From: DASSFZ01 sp036514635
GTDB lineage: Bacteria > Chloroflexota > Anaerolineae > Fen-1058
Assembly: GCA_036514635.1 (NCBI GenBank)
Contig: DATBWU010000047.1
Location: forward strand, 1 to 29,681
Direction of reading: 5' to 3'
DNA: 29,681 bases
Shown here one piece after another: positions 22,433-29,681 of this stretch (the first letter of the stretch is position 1; the number at the start of each line of letters is the position of its first letter). Under the pieces are notes generated by a model. It was not told where the DNA came from and searched no databases. It was given only the letters and a program-made list of their open reading frames with translations. The translations under genes and the position numbers were made by a program.

Positions 22433-23290
22433 TCACGCGAAGAACCCAACCGCCAGCGTGCCCGGCCCGGCGTGGGTGGTGATCGACGCGCCGACGCTGT
22501 AGATGGGGACGTGCTCGAATCCCAGCGCGGCTTTCAGATCGGCGGCCAGCCGCTGCGCTTCGTCCAGGTCATCGGCGTGCATCACGCATACGTGTGCATC
22601 GGGCGAGCGCGGGCACTGTTCCGCGACCAACTGCTTCAGACGCTCCAGCGCGCGCTGATGTGTGCGCACTTTCTCCAGCGGCTCGACGTGGCCGTCCGTG
22701 AGTTGGAGGATCGGCTTGATTTGCAGCGCGCTGCCGATCAACGCCGCCGCGCCGCCGATGCGACCACCCTTTTGCAGATACTCCAGCGTGGCGACCAGGA
22801 AGTACGTCCGGCCACGTGGAATCAGGGCCTGGATGCGCTGAACGATCTCGTCGGCGGCTAGGCCCTGCTCGGCCCATTCGGCGGCCAGCATCACCAGCGT
22901 CGCCAGGTTGCCCGCGATCGTGCGCGTGTCGAGGATGCGGATATCGGCGTCGGGGAATGACTCTTCCTTCGCCGTCACCGCCGAGCGCACCGTGCCGCTG
23001 ACATCGATCGAGGGATGAATCGAAAGGATCGTTCGCGCTCCGGCGAGTTGCCGGCGATACGCCTTGACCATCTCGCCGGGCGGAGGCGCGGCGGTCTTGG
23101 GGAGCGCCGCCGAGGCTTTCAGGCGGTGAATGAATTCCGCGTAGGACAAATCGACATCTTCCAGAAAACTCTCTTCGCCAAACAGGATCACTTGCGGGAC
23201 GATGGCGACCTGGTGCGCCGTGGCGTACTCCTGCGGCAGAACGGCGGTCGTGTCGGTGACCACTCGGATTTCAGAGGATAATTCGGCCAT
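22433..23290 (-). CDS. DegV family fatty-acid-binding protein
   Basis: 285 residues with the DegV layout: VVTDTTAVLPQEYA at the start (usually DSTxDL), VIPQVILFG-type strand, the SxP region KTAAPPPGEMVKAYR (where S-Q-P is common, here A-A-P-P), ILSIHPSIDVSGTVRSA, the LDTRTIAGN block, and LEYLQKGGRI in the second lobe. These proteins bind a fatty acid between two lobes; in FakB they present it to the FakA kinase. No fakA partner is next to it. ATG 23290 follows GAGGA. No own promoter was found; a terminator sits between it and the DUF4342 gene upstream. Confidence 0.9.
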   Translation of the reverse strand: MAELSSEIRVVTDTTAVLPQEYATAHQVAIVPQVILFGEESFLEDVDLSYAEFIHRLKASAALPKTAAPPPGEMVKAYRRQLAGARTILSIHPSIDVSGTVRSAVTAKEESFPDADIRILDTRTIAGNLATLVMLAAEWAEQGLAADEIVQRIQALIPRGRTYFLVATLEYLQKGGRIGGAAALIGSALQIKPILQLTDGHVEPLEKVRTHQRALERLKQLVAEQCPRSPDAHVCVMHADDLDEAQRLAADLKAALGFEHVPIYSVGASITTHAGPGTLAVGFFA

Positions 23291-23317
23291 GAGTCCTCAC
23301 TTCTCGCGGCGAATGAC

Positions 23318-23346
23318 AAAAGACCAATGACGAGTCGTCATTGGTC
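23318..23346 (-). terminator. Rho-independent terminator of the DUF4342 gene
   Basis: GACCAATGACGA (23322-23333) and TCGTCATTGGTC (23335-23346) form a near-perfect hairpin. On the minus strand it is followed by TTTT (23321-23318). It lies 21 bases past the stop at 23367. Confidence 0.85.
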
Positions 23347-23366
23347 CTTCGTCTGTGTGACACAGG

Positions 23367-23624
23367 CTATTCGATTTTCTCGACGACGATGGTGCATTCG
23401 GTGACCAGCGCGGCGATCGCGCCGATGGCCGCCCACACGGGAGCCAGCGCGATGCCGATCACGCCCAGCGTCAGCGGAACCTCGATCAGCGTCTTGTCAC
23501 CCTGCTTGATGATGATCCGGCGGATATTGCCTTCGTTGACCAGTCGCTTGATCTCGGTCAACAGCTTCTCACCGGAGATCTTGAACTCTTCCTTGCGGGT
23601 AGTTTCTTTCGGTTCGTCGCTCAT
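23367..23624 (-). CDS. DUF4342 domain protein
   Basis: 85 residues. The first half is charged and helical (FKISGEKLLTEIKRLVNEGNIRR), followed by a strand pair with IIIKQGDKTLIEVPLT and a hydrophobic hairpin GVIGIALAPVWAAIGAIAALVTECTIVVEK. This is the DUF4342 pattern, small proteins that probably sit at or in the membrane, function unknown. It starts 33 bases after the toastrack gene, which suggests one transcript, and has its own terminator. AGGAG upstream supports the ATG at 23624. Confidence 0.88.
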   Translation of the reverse strand: MSDEPKETTRKEEFKISGEKLLTEIKRLVNEGNIRRIIIKQGDKTLIEVPLTLGVIGIALAPVWAAIGAIAALVTECTIVVEKIE

Positions 23625-23657
23625 CGTTGCGCTCCTTTGGCAGATTGCGAATACGGA

Positions 23658-24452
23658 TTAGAACACATCAATCGACGCCGCGCCGGCATCGATCTCAAGG
23701 TCGGCGCGATTGGCGGCAGTATCGAAATCGGGCGTCTGGTAGGTGCTGTCGCCCCACTGGAAGCGGTTGCCGCGCACGTTCAGCGACGCCGCGCCCAGGT
23801 GCGAACGGATGCGCAGTGCCACGCCCTCCGGGACGCGGACGCGCACGGTGGCCGCGCCGGCCTTGATGCGACCCGTCACCTGCCCGCTGGCCGGCACAGT
23901 CAAATCGACGGTGCTGGCTCCGGTATCCAGACGGAAGTCGCGCACCTTCAAGTCGCGCAGGTCGATGTCGGCCTGGCTAGCGCCCGGCTTCACCTCCAGC
24001 GATAGCGGCACGTCGCGGTTGAGCGACATCTCCCAGTGCCAACCGCCACCCCAGTTCCACGGCCACCAGAACATCCAGCCGTGCTCCTGGCGCAAGCGCA
24101 CATCGAGGCGATCACCTTCGCGCCGCACCGACTGTATCAATTCGCCGTCGAAGGCATTGGCGGCCAGCGTCATCGGATCGGCCGACGAGTTGATGCGCAG
24201 CCGACCTGCACCCTGGTGGACGACGACACGCGCCTCGCGCGCGCCATCGATTGGGATCGACAGCGATCGGGTTTCGGACGAGCTGGGCCGGATAAAGTTG
24301 CCCAACAGCAGCGAGCCGCCGAGCACGATCAGCAACACCGGCCAGATCACGTTCCAGCTGACATTCAACACGCCTGCGTTTCGGAGCAAGAAGATCACGC
24401 CGAGCACAATCAAAACCAGCGCCCAAAATATGGCTCCGCTTCGATAACTCAT
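23658..24452 (-). CDS. LiaF-like membrane protein with toastrack (DUF4097-type) domain
   Basis: 264 residues. Two or more helices (about 6-23 and 31-51, IFWALVLIVLGVIFLL; VIWPVLLIVLGGSLLL) match the LiaI/LiaF-like membrane region (DUF5668). From about 60 on, a repetitive beta structure follows, with alternating short strands (VVVHQGAGRLRINS, LEVKPGASQADIDLRDLKV, LDTGASTVDLTV, IKAGAATVRVRV, SHLGAASLNVRG, EIDAGAASIDV). That is the toastrack fold of DUF4097/LiaF proteins, used in envelope-stress sensing. Residues 126-140 hold seven tryptophans. ATG 24452 with GGAGG seven bases ahead is preferred over 24503. It is the first gene of a unit with DUF4342. Confidence 0.87.
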   Translation of the reverse strand: MSYRSGAIFWALVLIVLGVIFLLRNAGVLNVSWNVIWPVLLIVLGGSLLLGNFIRPSSSETRSLSIPIDGAREARVVVHQGAGRLRINSSADPMTLAANAFDGELIQSVRREGDRLDVRLRQEHGWMFWWPWNWGGGWHWEMSLNRDVPLSLEVKPGASQADIDLRDLKVRDFRLDTGASTVDLTVPASGQVTGRIKAGAATVRVRVPEGVALRIRSHLGAASLNVRGNRFQWGDSTYQTPDFDTAANRADLEIDAGAASIDVF

Positions 24453-24567
24453 GGATGAACCTCCGGCGAAGTTTCTGGCTAGATCGACGCGAGCAGTGTA
24501 CACCCCCTTACGGCGATTGTGTACCGTCTCCCGACCGAACTTTCTCGGTCGATAGGCCGAGTCACCT

Positions 24568-25740
24568 TTACCGGCCTTTCACCACGTACTTCAGCCCACG
24601 CGGCCCGACGTATGCCGACAAGGGTCGAATCAGCCGATTGTTCGCCAATTGCTCCAGAATGTGCGCCGTCCAACCGCCAACGCGCCCCGCCGCGAACATC
24701 GACGAGAACTGGTCGGGCCGCAGGCCGATGCTCTGCAGCACCAGCGCGGTGTAAAACTCCACATTGGTCTTGATCTGCCGGCCCGGTTTTTCCTCTTCCA
24801 GCACACGCAGGACGATCCGCTCGACCTGCGTTGCCATGTCGTACAGCGCCTTGTCGCCTCCGCCTGCTTCGATCATCTCGCGCGCGGCGCGGCTCAAGAC
24901 CTCGGCGCGCGGATCGCGCACCCGGTAGACGCGATGCCCGAAGCCCATGATTCGCCGGCCCTGCGCGAGTTCATTACGAACCCACTGCTCAGCCCGATCG
25001 ACTGTCTGGATGCCCAACAGCATGTCCAGCACGGGGCCGGGCGCGCCGCCGTGCGCCGGCCCCTTCAGCGCGCCGATCGCGCCGGTCACCGCCGAAACCA
25101 TATCCGACTGCGTCGAGGCAATCACGCGCGCGGTGAAGGTGCTGGCGTTCATGCCGTGATCGATCACCGTCGCCCAGTAGGTGTCGAGCGCGCGGGCAGC
25201 GTGTGGATCGGGTTCCTTGCCGTGGAGCATGTACAGGAAGTTCGCCGCCGAGGGCAAGTCGGTGCGCGGGCCGACCGGATCGAGTCCGCGCCGGGCACGA
25301 TCGTGCGCGGCGATGATCGTCGGGACACGCGCAGTAAGCGTCTTGGCGCGGCGCAGGTTGCCCGCCATCGACTCGTCTTTGGGATTGGGATCGTCCAACG
25401 AAAGCGCCGCCACGGACATGCGTAGAGCGTCCATCGGCGGCGCGTCTTTGGCTGCCTTGATAATCGTCAGTACCAGCGGCGGCAACGTCCGTAGCGCAGC
25501 CATCTCCTGTCGTAGTGCGTCGAGCTGCGCTTGCGTCGGCAGATCGGCTTTGCCGTCCATCGCCAGATGCCACAACACGTGACACACTTCTTCGAACGTC
25601 GCCCGTCCGGCCAGCTCCTCCACCGCATAGCCGCCGATGATCAACTCGCCGGCTTCTCCATCGACATGGCTGATACGTGTATCCGCAGCGACGATACCTT
25701 CCAGACCTTTCACTGTAGCGGGTAGGGGTGCAGTTGTCAT
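24568..25740 (-). CDS. Citrate synthase family protein (citrate or 2-methylcitrate synthase)
   Basis: 390 residues with the full citrate synthase fold and motifs: VIDHGMNAS (H195), GPAHGG (H230, the usual catalytic His) and GFGHRVYR (H269). The block with the catalytic acid reads NVEFYTA, so the expected Asp is Glu at E328. The enzyme joins acetyl-CoA or propionyl-CoA with oxaloacetate in the cytosol, feeding the TCA or methylcitrate cycle. No prp or TCA gene is adjacent, and the substrate cannot be decided. ATG 25740 has GAGGA six bases upstream; GTG 25743 is an alternative. It has its own strong promoter. Confidence 0.93.
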   Translation of the reverse strand: MTTAPLPATVKGLEGIVAADTRISHVDGEAGELIIGGYAVEELAGRATFEEVCHVLWHLAMDGKADLPTQAQLDALRQEMAALRTLPPLVLTIIKAAKDAPPMDALRMSVAALSLDDPNPKDESMAGNLRRAKTLTARVPTIIAAHDRARRGLDPVGPRTDLPSAANFLYMLHGKEPDPHAARALDTYWATVIDHGMNASTFTARVIASTQSDMVSAVTGAIGALKGPAHGGAPGPVLDMLLGIQTVDRAEQWVRNELAQGRRIMGFGHRVYRVRDPRAEVLSRAAREMIEAGGGDKALYDMATQVERIVLRVLEEEKPGRQIKTNVEFYTALVLQSIGLRPDQFSSMFAAGRVGGWTAHILEQLANNRLIRPLSAYVGPRGLKYVVKGR

Positions 25741-25812
25741 CACACTTCCTCATAAAGAACCAGCCGGCGTGCGTGCGCGCGCAGCCAGCCGGGCTAAAGT
25801 GGGTTCGCGGGA

Positions 25813-25841
25813 AGTATACCAAACGCCGATCGAATTGTCGA
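25813..25841 (-). promoter_or_regulatory. Promoter of the citrate synthase gene
   Basis: TCGACA (25841-25836) and TATACT (25818-25813) on the minus strand, 17 bases apart, about 73 bases ahead of the ATG. One mismatch in each box compared with consensus. Confidence 0.75.
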
Positions 25842-25901
25842 ACAGAATTCAACGCGGTCTATACTGCGCGCAGTCACAAGTTACGCTTTTTGCCGCTCAA
25901 A

Positions 25902-25950
25902 GCCCGCGTCCCCGCGGGCGTCTATCCTGATCGACCGCGAGGACGCGGTC
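25902..25950 (-). terminator. Two adjacent G+C-rich hairpins after the HAD gene
   Basis: GACCGCG/CGCGGTC (25933-25939 with 25944-25950) and GCCCGCG/CGCGGGC (25902-25908 with 25913-25919) each have four-base loops. They lie between the HAD stop (25986) and the citrate synthase promoter, separating the two units. There is no strong T-run, so factor-independent termination is uncertain. Confidence 0.55.
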
Positions 25951-25985
25951 GGTGAACAAAACCGCAGATTGCTCCCGCGTCGAGT

Positions 25986-26456
25986 CTATTTTCGCAGCGT
26001 GGCGATCAGGCGCTTGGGGTTGAGGAGCAGGTCGAGCGCGTCGGCGATGCCGACCACGACCACGTCTGCCTCGGCAAGCGCTTCGCGCGATGCGCCTTCG
26101 CGCCCGATGATTGCGATCGACAACGCCGCCGCCTTCAGCATCCCTGCATCGTTCGATCCATTCCCGATCGCCGCCACGCTCGCTGCGCCCAACCGCTCGA
26201 CGAATTCGGCTTTCTGCGCGCGCTCGTCGCCGGGCGTCAGGCGATGCGCTCTCAGGCCGAGCAGCGCGTCGATCGCCGCCTGGCCGCCGTGCGTGTCCGC
26301 CGTCAGTAGATGAATCGCCAACCGATCGCGGAGCGCCGCCAGCCGATCGGCCACCCCATCGATCAAATGGCCGTCCACAGCCAGCGTCCCGTTCACGTCC
26401 AAAACCGCGTATGCCAGCATGAGCCGGCCCCGCCCTGGAATCTCGATCTCGATCAT
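25986..26456 (-). CDS. Small HAD-superfamily protein, soluble P-type-ATPase-like
   Basis: 156 residues without a cap domain. Motif I is LDVNGTLA (D20-V-N22-G-T), motif II is LLTADTHGG and motif IV is AIGNGSNDAGML. This matches the small 'ATPase P' phosphatase-like group related to the catalytic core of P-type ATPases (COG4087 type). The second Asp of the DxD motif is Asn and motif IV has GNG rather than GDG, so activity may be weak or differ. Substrate unknown. The ATG at 26456 follows GGGAGG; the frame is open further upstream, but that would run across the divergent lexA promoter. Confidence 0.8.
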   Translation of the reverse strand: MIEIEIPGRGRLMLAYAVLDVNGTLAVDGHLIDGVADRLAALRDRLAIHLLTADTHGGQAAIDALLGLRAHRLTPGDERAQKAEFVERLGAASVAAIGNGSNDAGMLKAAALSIAIIGREGASREALAEADVVVVGIADALDLLLNPKRLIATLRK

Positions 26457-26531
26457 TGGCCTGCCTCCCGTGAGAACTGGCCGTATTATACAGAACTGGA
26501 CAAGGATGAAATCATTTGTTCGATTTGGGTC

Positions 26532-26560
26532 TTGACTTAGAACTAATGTTCCCCTATAAT
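26532..26560 (+). promoter_or_regulatory. lexA promoter with an SOS box between its two elements
   Basis: TTGACT (26532-26537), 17 bases, TATAAT (26555-26560). Inside the spacer GAACTAATGTTC (26540-26551) fits the Gram-positive LexA box GAAC-N4-GTTC exactly. LexA bound here would block the polymerase, giving autoregulation. Confidence 0.9.
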
Positions 26561-26618
26561 GCAGCCACGACTTGGGAAATCGGTTGGGATACTTGGGATT
26601 TCCGGGGAGGTTGGTCAC

Positions 26619-27263
26619 ATGGCCCTGTCCAAACGCCAGCAAGCGATTGTCGAATTCATTCAGCGCTTCACACGCGAGCGCCACTACCCGCCGACGATCC
26701 GCGAGATCGGGCAAGAGGTCGGCATATCTTCGACCTCGGTCGTGAATTACAACCTGAACATCTTAGAGCGCGAGGGCTTGATCGCGCGCGACCGAGAGGT
26801 TTCGCGTGGGATCAAGTTGGCCGGCGCGGCGGCGCAGGCATTCGATCCGCGCTTGATGGTGAGCATTCCGCTCCTGGGGCGCATCGCCGCAGGCGCGCCG
26901 ATACCGGTTCCCTCATCCGATTTCCGGGTGATGGGCGAGGAAACTATCGAGCTGACGCGCGGTCTGTTGCCTGGGGACATGACGGGCATTTACGCGCTCC
27001 AGGTGCGCGGCACGTCGATGGTCGACGCGATGATCGGCGACGGCGACATCGTGGTGATGAAGCACCAGCAGACGGCGCAGAACGGCGAACTGGTCGCCGC
27101 GTGGCTCCGCGATAAGGAAGAGACCACGCTCAAGCGCTTTTTCTTGGAGAACGGGCGCGTCCGCCTCCAGCCGGAGAACCCGACGATGAAGCCGATCTAT
27201 GCCGACCCGACCAATGTCGATGTTCAAGGCAAGGTGGTGTTGGTCATCCGACGGACGGCGTGA
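26619..27263 (+). CDS. lexA: LexA repressor
   Basis: 214 residues. The N-terminal winged helix (1-66: QQAIVEFIQRFTRERHYPPTIREIG...SSTSVVNYNLNILEREG) leads by a linker to the S24-type peptidase domain (about 82-214). The self-cleavage site is A91-G92 (GRIAAGAP), with catalytic S133 (GTSMVDAMI) and K172 (TTLKRF). It represses DNA-damage genes until RecA-stimulated self-cleavage. GGGGAGG eight bases ahead fixes the ATG at 26619; an earlier in-frame ATG at 26559 overlaps the -10 box. No other SOS gene is in the window. Confidence 0.97.
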   Translation: MALSKRQQAIVEFIQRFTRERHYPPTIREIGQEVGISSTSVVNYNLNILEREGLIARDREVSRGIKLAGAAAQAFDPRLMVSIPLLGRIAAGAPIPVPSSDFRVMGEETIELTRGLLPGDMTGIYALQVRGTSMVDAMIGDGDIVVMKHQQTAQNGELVAAWLRDKEETTLKRFFLENGRVRLQPENPTMKPIYADPTNVDVQGKVVLVIRRTA

Positions 27264-27289
27264 GCGGATAAAACCGTCAACGGACACTC

Positions 27290-27343
27290 AACGGACAAAC
27301 GGATAGGAACGGAGGGCATCCGTTCTTAATCCGTTTGTCCGTT
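27290..27343 (+). terminator. Large nested hairpin after lexA
   Basis: Outer 15-base arms AACGGACAAACGGAT (27290-27304) and complement (27329-27343) enclose an inner hairpin GAACGGA/TCCGTTC (27307-27313 with 27319-27325). TTTT overlaps its end (27341-27344). The CAACGGACA direct repeat before it suggests a repeat-derived element used as terminator. Confidence 0.8.
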
Positions 27344-27408
27344 TTACCATCCGGTGATGGCCCCATCCGTTACTTTTTTCTCTCAGCGGCGACTTCTTCA
27401 GGTAGACA

Positions 27409-28965
27409 GTGGCAAATTCGGATTCTGAACTTCATCCAATGGCAACTTCTTCACTCTTGCGATCTCACCCCGTGGCGACCCGTTTGCAGGTCGCGGTCAA
27501 CTGGCGGCTCGTAGCCCAGGCCGTGATCTTGTTTGCGCTCTTCGCCGGACTGTGCGCGATCGCCCAGTTCGCTACGCCGGGCATCGCCGACAACGACGGC
27601 TACTACCACATCAAGATGGGCCAGTTGATGCGCGAGCAGGGACTGAAGCCGCCGTTCGTGTGGCTGCCGCTGAGCATCCTGAGCCGCGAGACATTCTACG
27701 ACCACCACATGCTCTATCACGTTTACCTGTCGCTATTCGTGGGGGACGGCACGCCAGAGGCGCTCACGCTCGGTGCGAAGATCGCCGCCATGATCACGCC
27801 CGCGCTGGCCTTCGTCGCGATCTGGTGGATGCTGCGCGGGCAGGGCGTGCGTTGGGCGTCGATCTGGAGCGCGGGCCTGTTCGCCATGTCGCAGGCTTTT
27901 CTGTATCGCATGAGCATGCCGCGCGCGCAATCCGCCTCGCTGCTGATGCTGGCACTCGGTCTGCACTGGATGCTCCAGCGGCGCTTCCGCCTGCTGATCC
28001 CGCTCGGCTTCGTGTACGTGTGGGCCTACAATGCCTTCCCGCTGCTCGTCGCGCTGGGCGGCATCTACATGCTGGCCGTGTTTCTCACTGAGCGGCGCAT
28101 CGAGTGGCAGGTGCTGGCGTATCCGGCGCTCGGCATCGGCCTGGGGTTGATCATCAATCCTTATTTCCCGCAGAACCTCACGTTCATTCTGAATCACCTC
28201 GCGCCGAAGATTGGCGAATCGGAGACGGCGGTGGGCAACGAATGGTATCCCTACCAGACGTGGACCCTGGTCGAGAACTCCGGCTTCTCGCTGGCGGCGT
28301 TCCTGCTGGGTGCGCTGGCGATCGGCTGGCGCGGCAAGCGCATCGACCGCCCGACGCTGACTGCACTGCTGGCGGCCATCGCCTTCGGCTTTCTGCTGTT
28401 CAAGTCGCGCCGCTTCGTCGAGTATTACCCGGCCTTCGCGCTGATCTTCGCCGCGATCAGCATTGCACCGATCCTGGAAGGCTGGATCGCGCACCGCGCG
28501 CATTGGCAGCGGCGGCTGCCCATCGTGATGATCGCCGCGCTGATTCTCCCGCTGGGCATCACGCTGGCGCAGGCGCGCCAGGCGATGGCGACCTCGAAGC
28601 CGCCTGACCTGTACGCCGCCGCGTCGAAGTGGCTGGTGGGTCACACCTCGCCCGGCAGCCTGGTCTTTCAAACCGATTGGGACGATTTCACCCGATTGTT
28701 CTTCTATAACACCTCCAACCTTTACACGATCGGTCTCGATCCAACCTACATGGAGTTGTACGACGCCGACCTCTACAAAGAATGGGTGGACATCACGCAG
28801 GGCAAGGTTGACGAGCCGAGCGCGGTCATCCGTGAGCGCTTCGGCGGCGAATACGTCCTATCGGACCTGAACCACGGCGCGTTTCTGCGAATTGCCAAAG
28901 ACGACCCCGGCCTGAAAGAGGTGTATCGCGACACATACGCGGCGATCTTCGAAGTGGCGCACTGA
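27409..28965 (+). CDS. Multi-pass membrane protein resembling GT-C glycosyltransferases
   Basis: 518 residues with about eleven hydrophobic helices and a soluble C-terminal part (about 395-518). After the first helix, in the first outer loop, IADNDGYYHIKMGQ (60-72) resembles the D-x-YYH motif of STT3/AglB-type oligosaccharyltransferases and other GT-C enzymes that use lipid-linked sugars. A SRETFYDHHMLYH block follows in the same loop. A substrate cannot be named. The C-terminal domain contains SPGSLVFQTDWDDF and RERFGGEYVLSD, often seen in such transferases. The start is GTG 27409 with AGGT ahead; ATG 27439 is possible but lacks a ribosome site. It stands alone, with a terminator behind it. 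Confidence 0.75.
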   Translation: MANSDSELHPMATSSLLRSHPVATRLQVAVNWRLVAQAVILFALFAGLCAIAQFATPGIADNDGYYHIKMGQLMREQGLKPPFVWLPLSILSRETFYDHHMLYHVYLSLFVGDGTPEALTLGAKIAAMITPALAFVAIWWMLRGQGVRWASIWSAGLFAMSQAFLYRMSMPRAQSASLLMLALGLHWMLQRRFRLLIPLGFVYVWAYNAFPLLVALGGIYMLAVFLTERRIEWQVLAYPALGIGLGLIINPYFPQNLTFILNHLAPKIGESETAVGNEWYPYQTWTLVENSGFSLAAFLLGALAIGWRGKRIDRPTLTALLAAIAFGFLLFKSRRFVEYYPAFALIFAAISIAPILEGWIAHRAHWQRRLPIVMIAALILPLGITLAQARQAMATSKPPDLYAAASKWLVGHTSPGSLVFQTDWDDFTRLFFYNTSNLYTIGLDPTYMELYDADLYKEWVDITQGKVDEPSAVIRERFGGEYVLSDLNHGAFLRIAKDDPGLKEVYRDTYAAIFEVAH

Positions 28966-28996
28966 TCGCATCTGACTCGATTTCGCATGGCTGGAG

Positions 28997-29028
28997 ACCC
29001 GGTTTTGTTAGAAAGCCGGGGTTGCTTT
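28997..29028 (+). terminator. Rho-independent terminator after the GT-C-like gene
   Basis: ACCCGGTTT pairs with AAAGCCGGGGT (one bulged base) around TGTTAG at 28997-29022, followed by TGCTTTT. It is 32 bases past the stop codon. Confidence 0.8.
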
Positions 29029-29191
29029 TGGATAGTCCTTGCCATCATTTTCTTACCGTGGGAGGCCGTTACTTTTCTGCATCTTGAACGGTATTATGGA
29101 TGCCACTGCTGTGAGTGGTGGCATAGGGTTGATCATATCTGAGAGTCAGCGAACAACATTCCAGCCCTGCAATTCGATAGGAGTCGCCAGC

Positions 29192-29626
29192 GTGAATTCC
29201 CCTTTTTCAGATAATTCAGGCGCTACCCATGTGCGCATCCTGGTTGCCGCCGACGATTTTGACTTGCGTCGGCTTCTGACGGATGGACTTCGGCAGCAAG
29301 GCTGCGAAGTCATCGAAGCGGCGGACGGCCACCAGACACTGGCGCGCGCAATCGACTCTGCCCCGTCGGTCATCTTGCTAGACGCGATAATGCCGGGCAT
29401 GGACGGATTCGATGCCTGCCGCCGGCTCAAGAGCAACGAGCGCACCAGTGCGGTACCGATCATTTTTGTCTCGGCGAGAAACGATCCGAGGAGCCGCGAA
29501 GAAGAACTGAGGCTCGGCGCGGACAGTTACCTCGCCAAGCCGTTTCGCCTGGCAACGCTTATCCAGCATGTCCGAATGGCGATTCAGCGCCAGGCCATAC
29601 GCCAGCTGTTTGATTCCGTCGCCTAG
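29192..29626 (+). CDS. Stand-alone receiver-domain response regulator
   Basis: 144 residues containing one receiver domain: acidic pocket in VAADDFD, phosphoacceptor Asp in VILLDAIMPGMDGF, the switch Ser in FVSARN, and Lys in YLAKPF. There is no output domain; only a short helix (HVRMAIQRQAIRQLF) follows. Such proteins work by protein contact, for example in phosphorelays or motility. A GTG start at 29192 with AGGAG eight bases ahead is preferred, because the upstream frame (from 29039) lacks homology. Its kinase is not adjacent and may lie beyond the right edge. Confidence 0.88.
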   Translation: MNSPFSDNSGATHVRILVAADDFDLRRLLTDGLRQQGCEVIEAADGHQTLARAIDSAPSVILLDAIMPGMDGFDACRRLKSNERTSAVPIIFVSARNDPRSREEELRLGADSYLAKPFRLATLIQHVRMAIQRQAIRQLFDSVA

Positions 29627-29681
29627 CAGCCTGTCGGAGAGAAAGATGTGATAGCGGTCTAAGCCAACACTGGGCCAGGAA

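Noticed and set aside
29039..29191. N-terminal extension of the last response regulator
   Set aside because: No receiver-domain similarity and no ribosome site; AGGAG precedes the GTG at 29192.
1..29681. tRNA, rRNA, phage and complete insertion sequence genes
   Set aside because: No cloverleaf, rRNA core sequence, integrase or transposase was recognised on either strand.

Overview
The window (about 60% G+C by eye) looks like a chromosomal segment of an environmental Chloroflexota bacterium, probably Anaerolineae-like. This is inferred from several features: membrane proteins with Thr/Pro linkers, large secreted proteins with thrombospondin type 3 repeats that end in a short 'LP(F/I)(L/V)' tail, a DUF4342 protein, a FeoC-like protein, a Gram-positive-type LexA box, and gaps filled with 'CCACGAAG'-type and 'GACGAAGG'-type intergenic repeats. 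No rRNA, tRNA, CRISPR array, phage gene or complete insertion sequence was seen.

Layout. 1-2.2 kb: a truncated Uma2-family gene, then a DtxR/MntR-family metalloregulator divergent from an FTR1 iron permease; the shared spacer holds overlapping promoters and palindromes. 2.2-8.1 kb: a nitroreductase, an internally duplicated four-helix membrane protein, an anchored protein with an effector-associated-domain-like N-terminus, a GNAT-like protein and two small exported or anchored proteins. The gaps hold at least four repeat families, including a MITE-like element and a 150-bp duplication. 8.1-14.2 kb: two very large secreted proteins, one a Cys-Gln thioester-domain adhesin and one a CSLREA/beta-helix protein. 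Both carry calcium-binding TSP3 stalks and related C-terminal tails. 14.3-17.9 kb (minus strand): two tiny membrane proteins between strong terminators, then a GAF-domain histidine kinase with its NarL-type response regulator. 18.1-21.2 kb (minus): the ferrous iron operon fur-feoA-feoB-feoC. 21.3-26.5 kb (minus): YwiC-like membrane protein, DegV, DUF4342, a LiaF-like/toastrack protein, citrate synthase and a small HAD protein. 26.5-29.6 kb (plus): lexA with an SOS box inside its promoter, a GT-C-like membrane protein and a stand-alone receiver-domain protein.

The coherent physiology is iron handling: FTR1 under a DtxR-type regulator and FeoABC under a Fur-type regulator. Each has a palindrome close to its start. 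The 8-14 kb pair forms a surface-adhesion locus, and the thioester adhesin together with the shared tail is the most promising lead for something new. The repeat-rich gaps are the second lead, because some copies are nested and one sits inside the feo operon.
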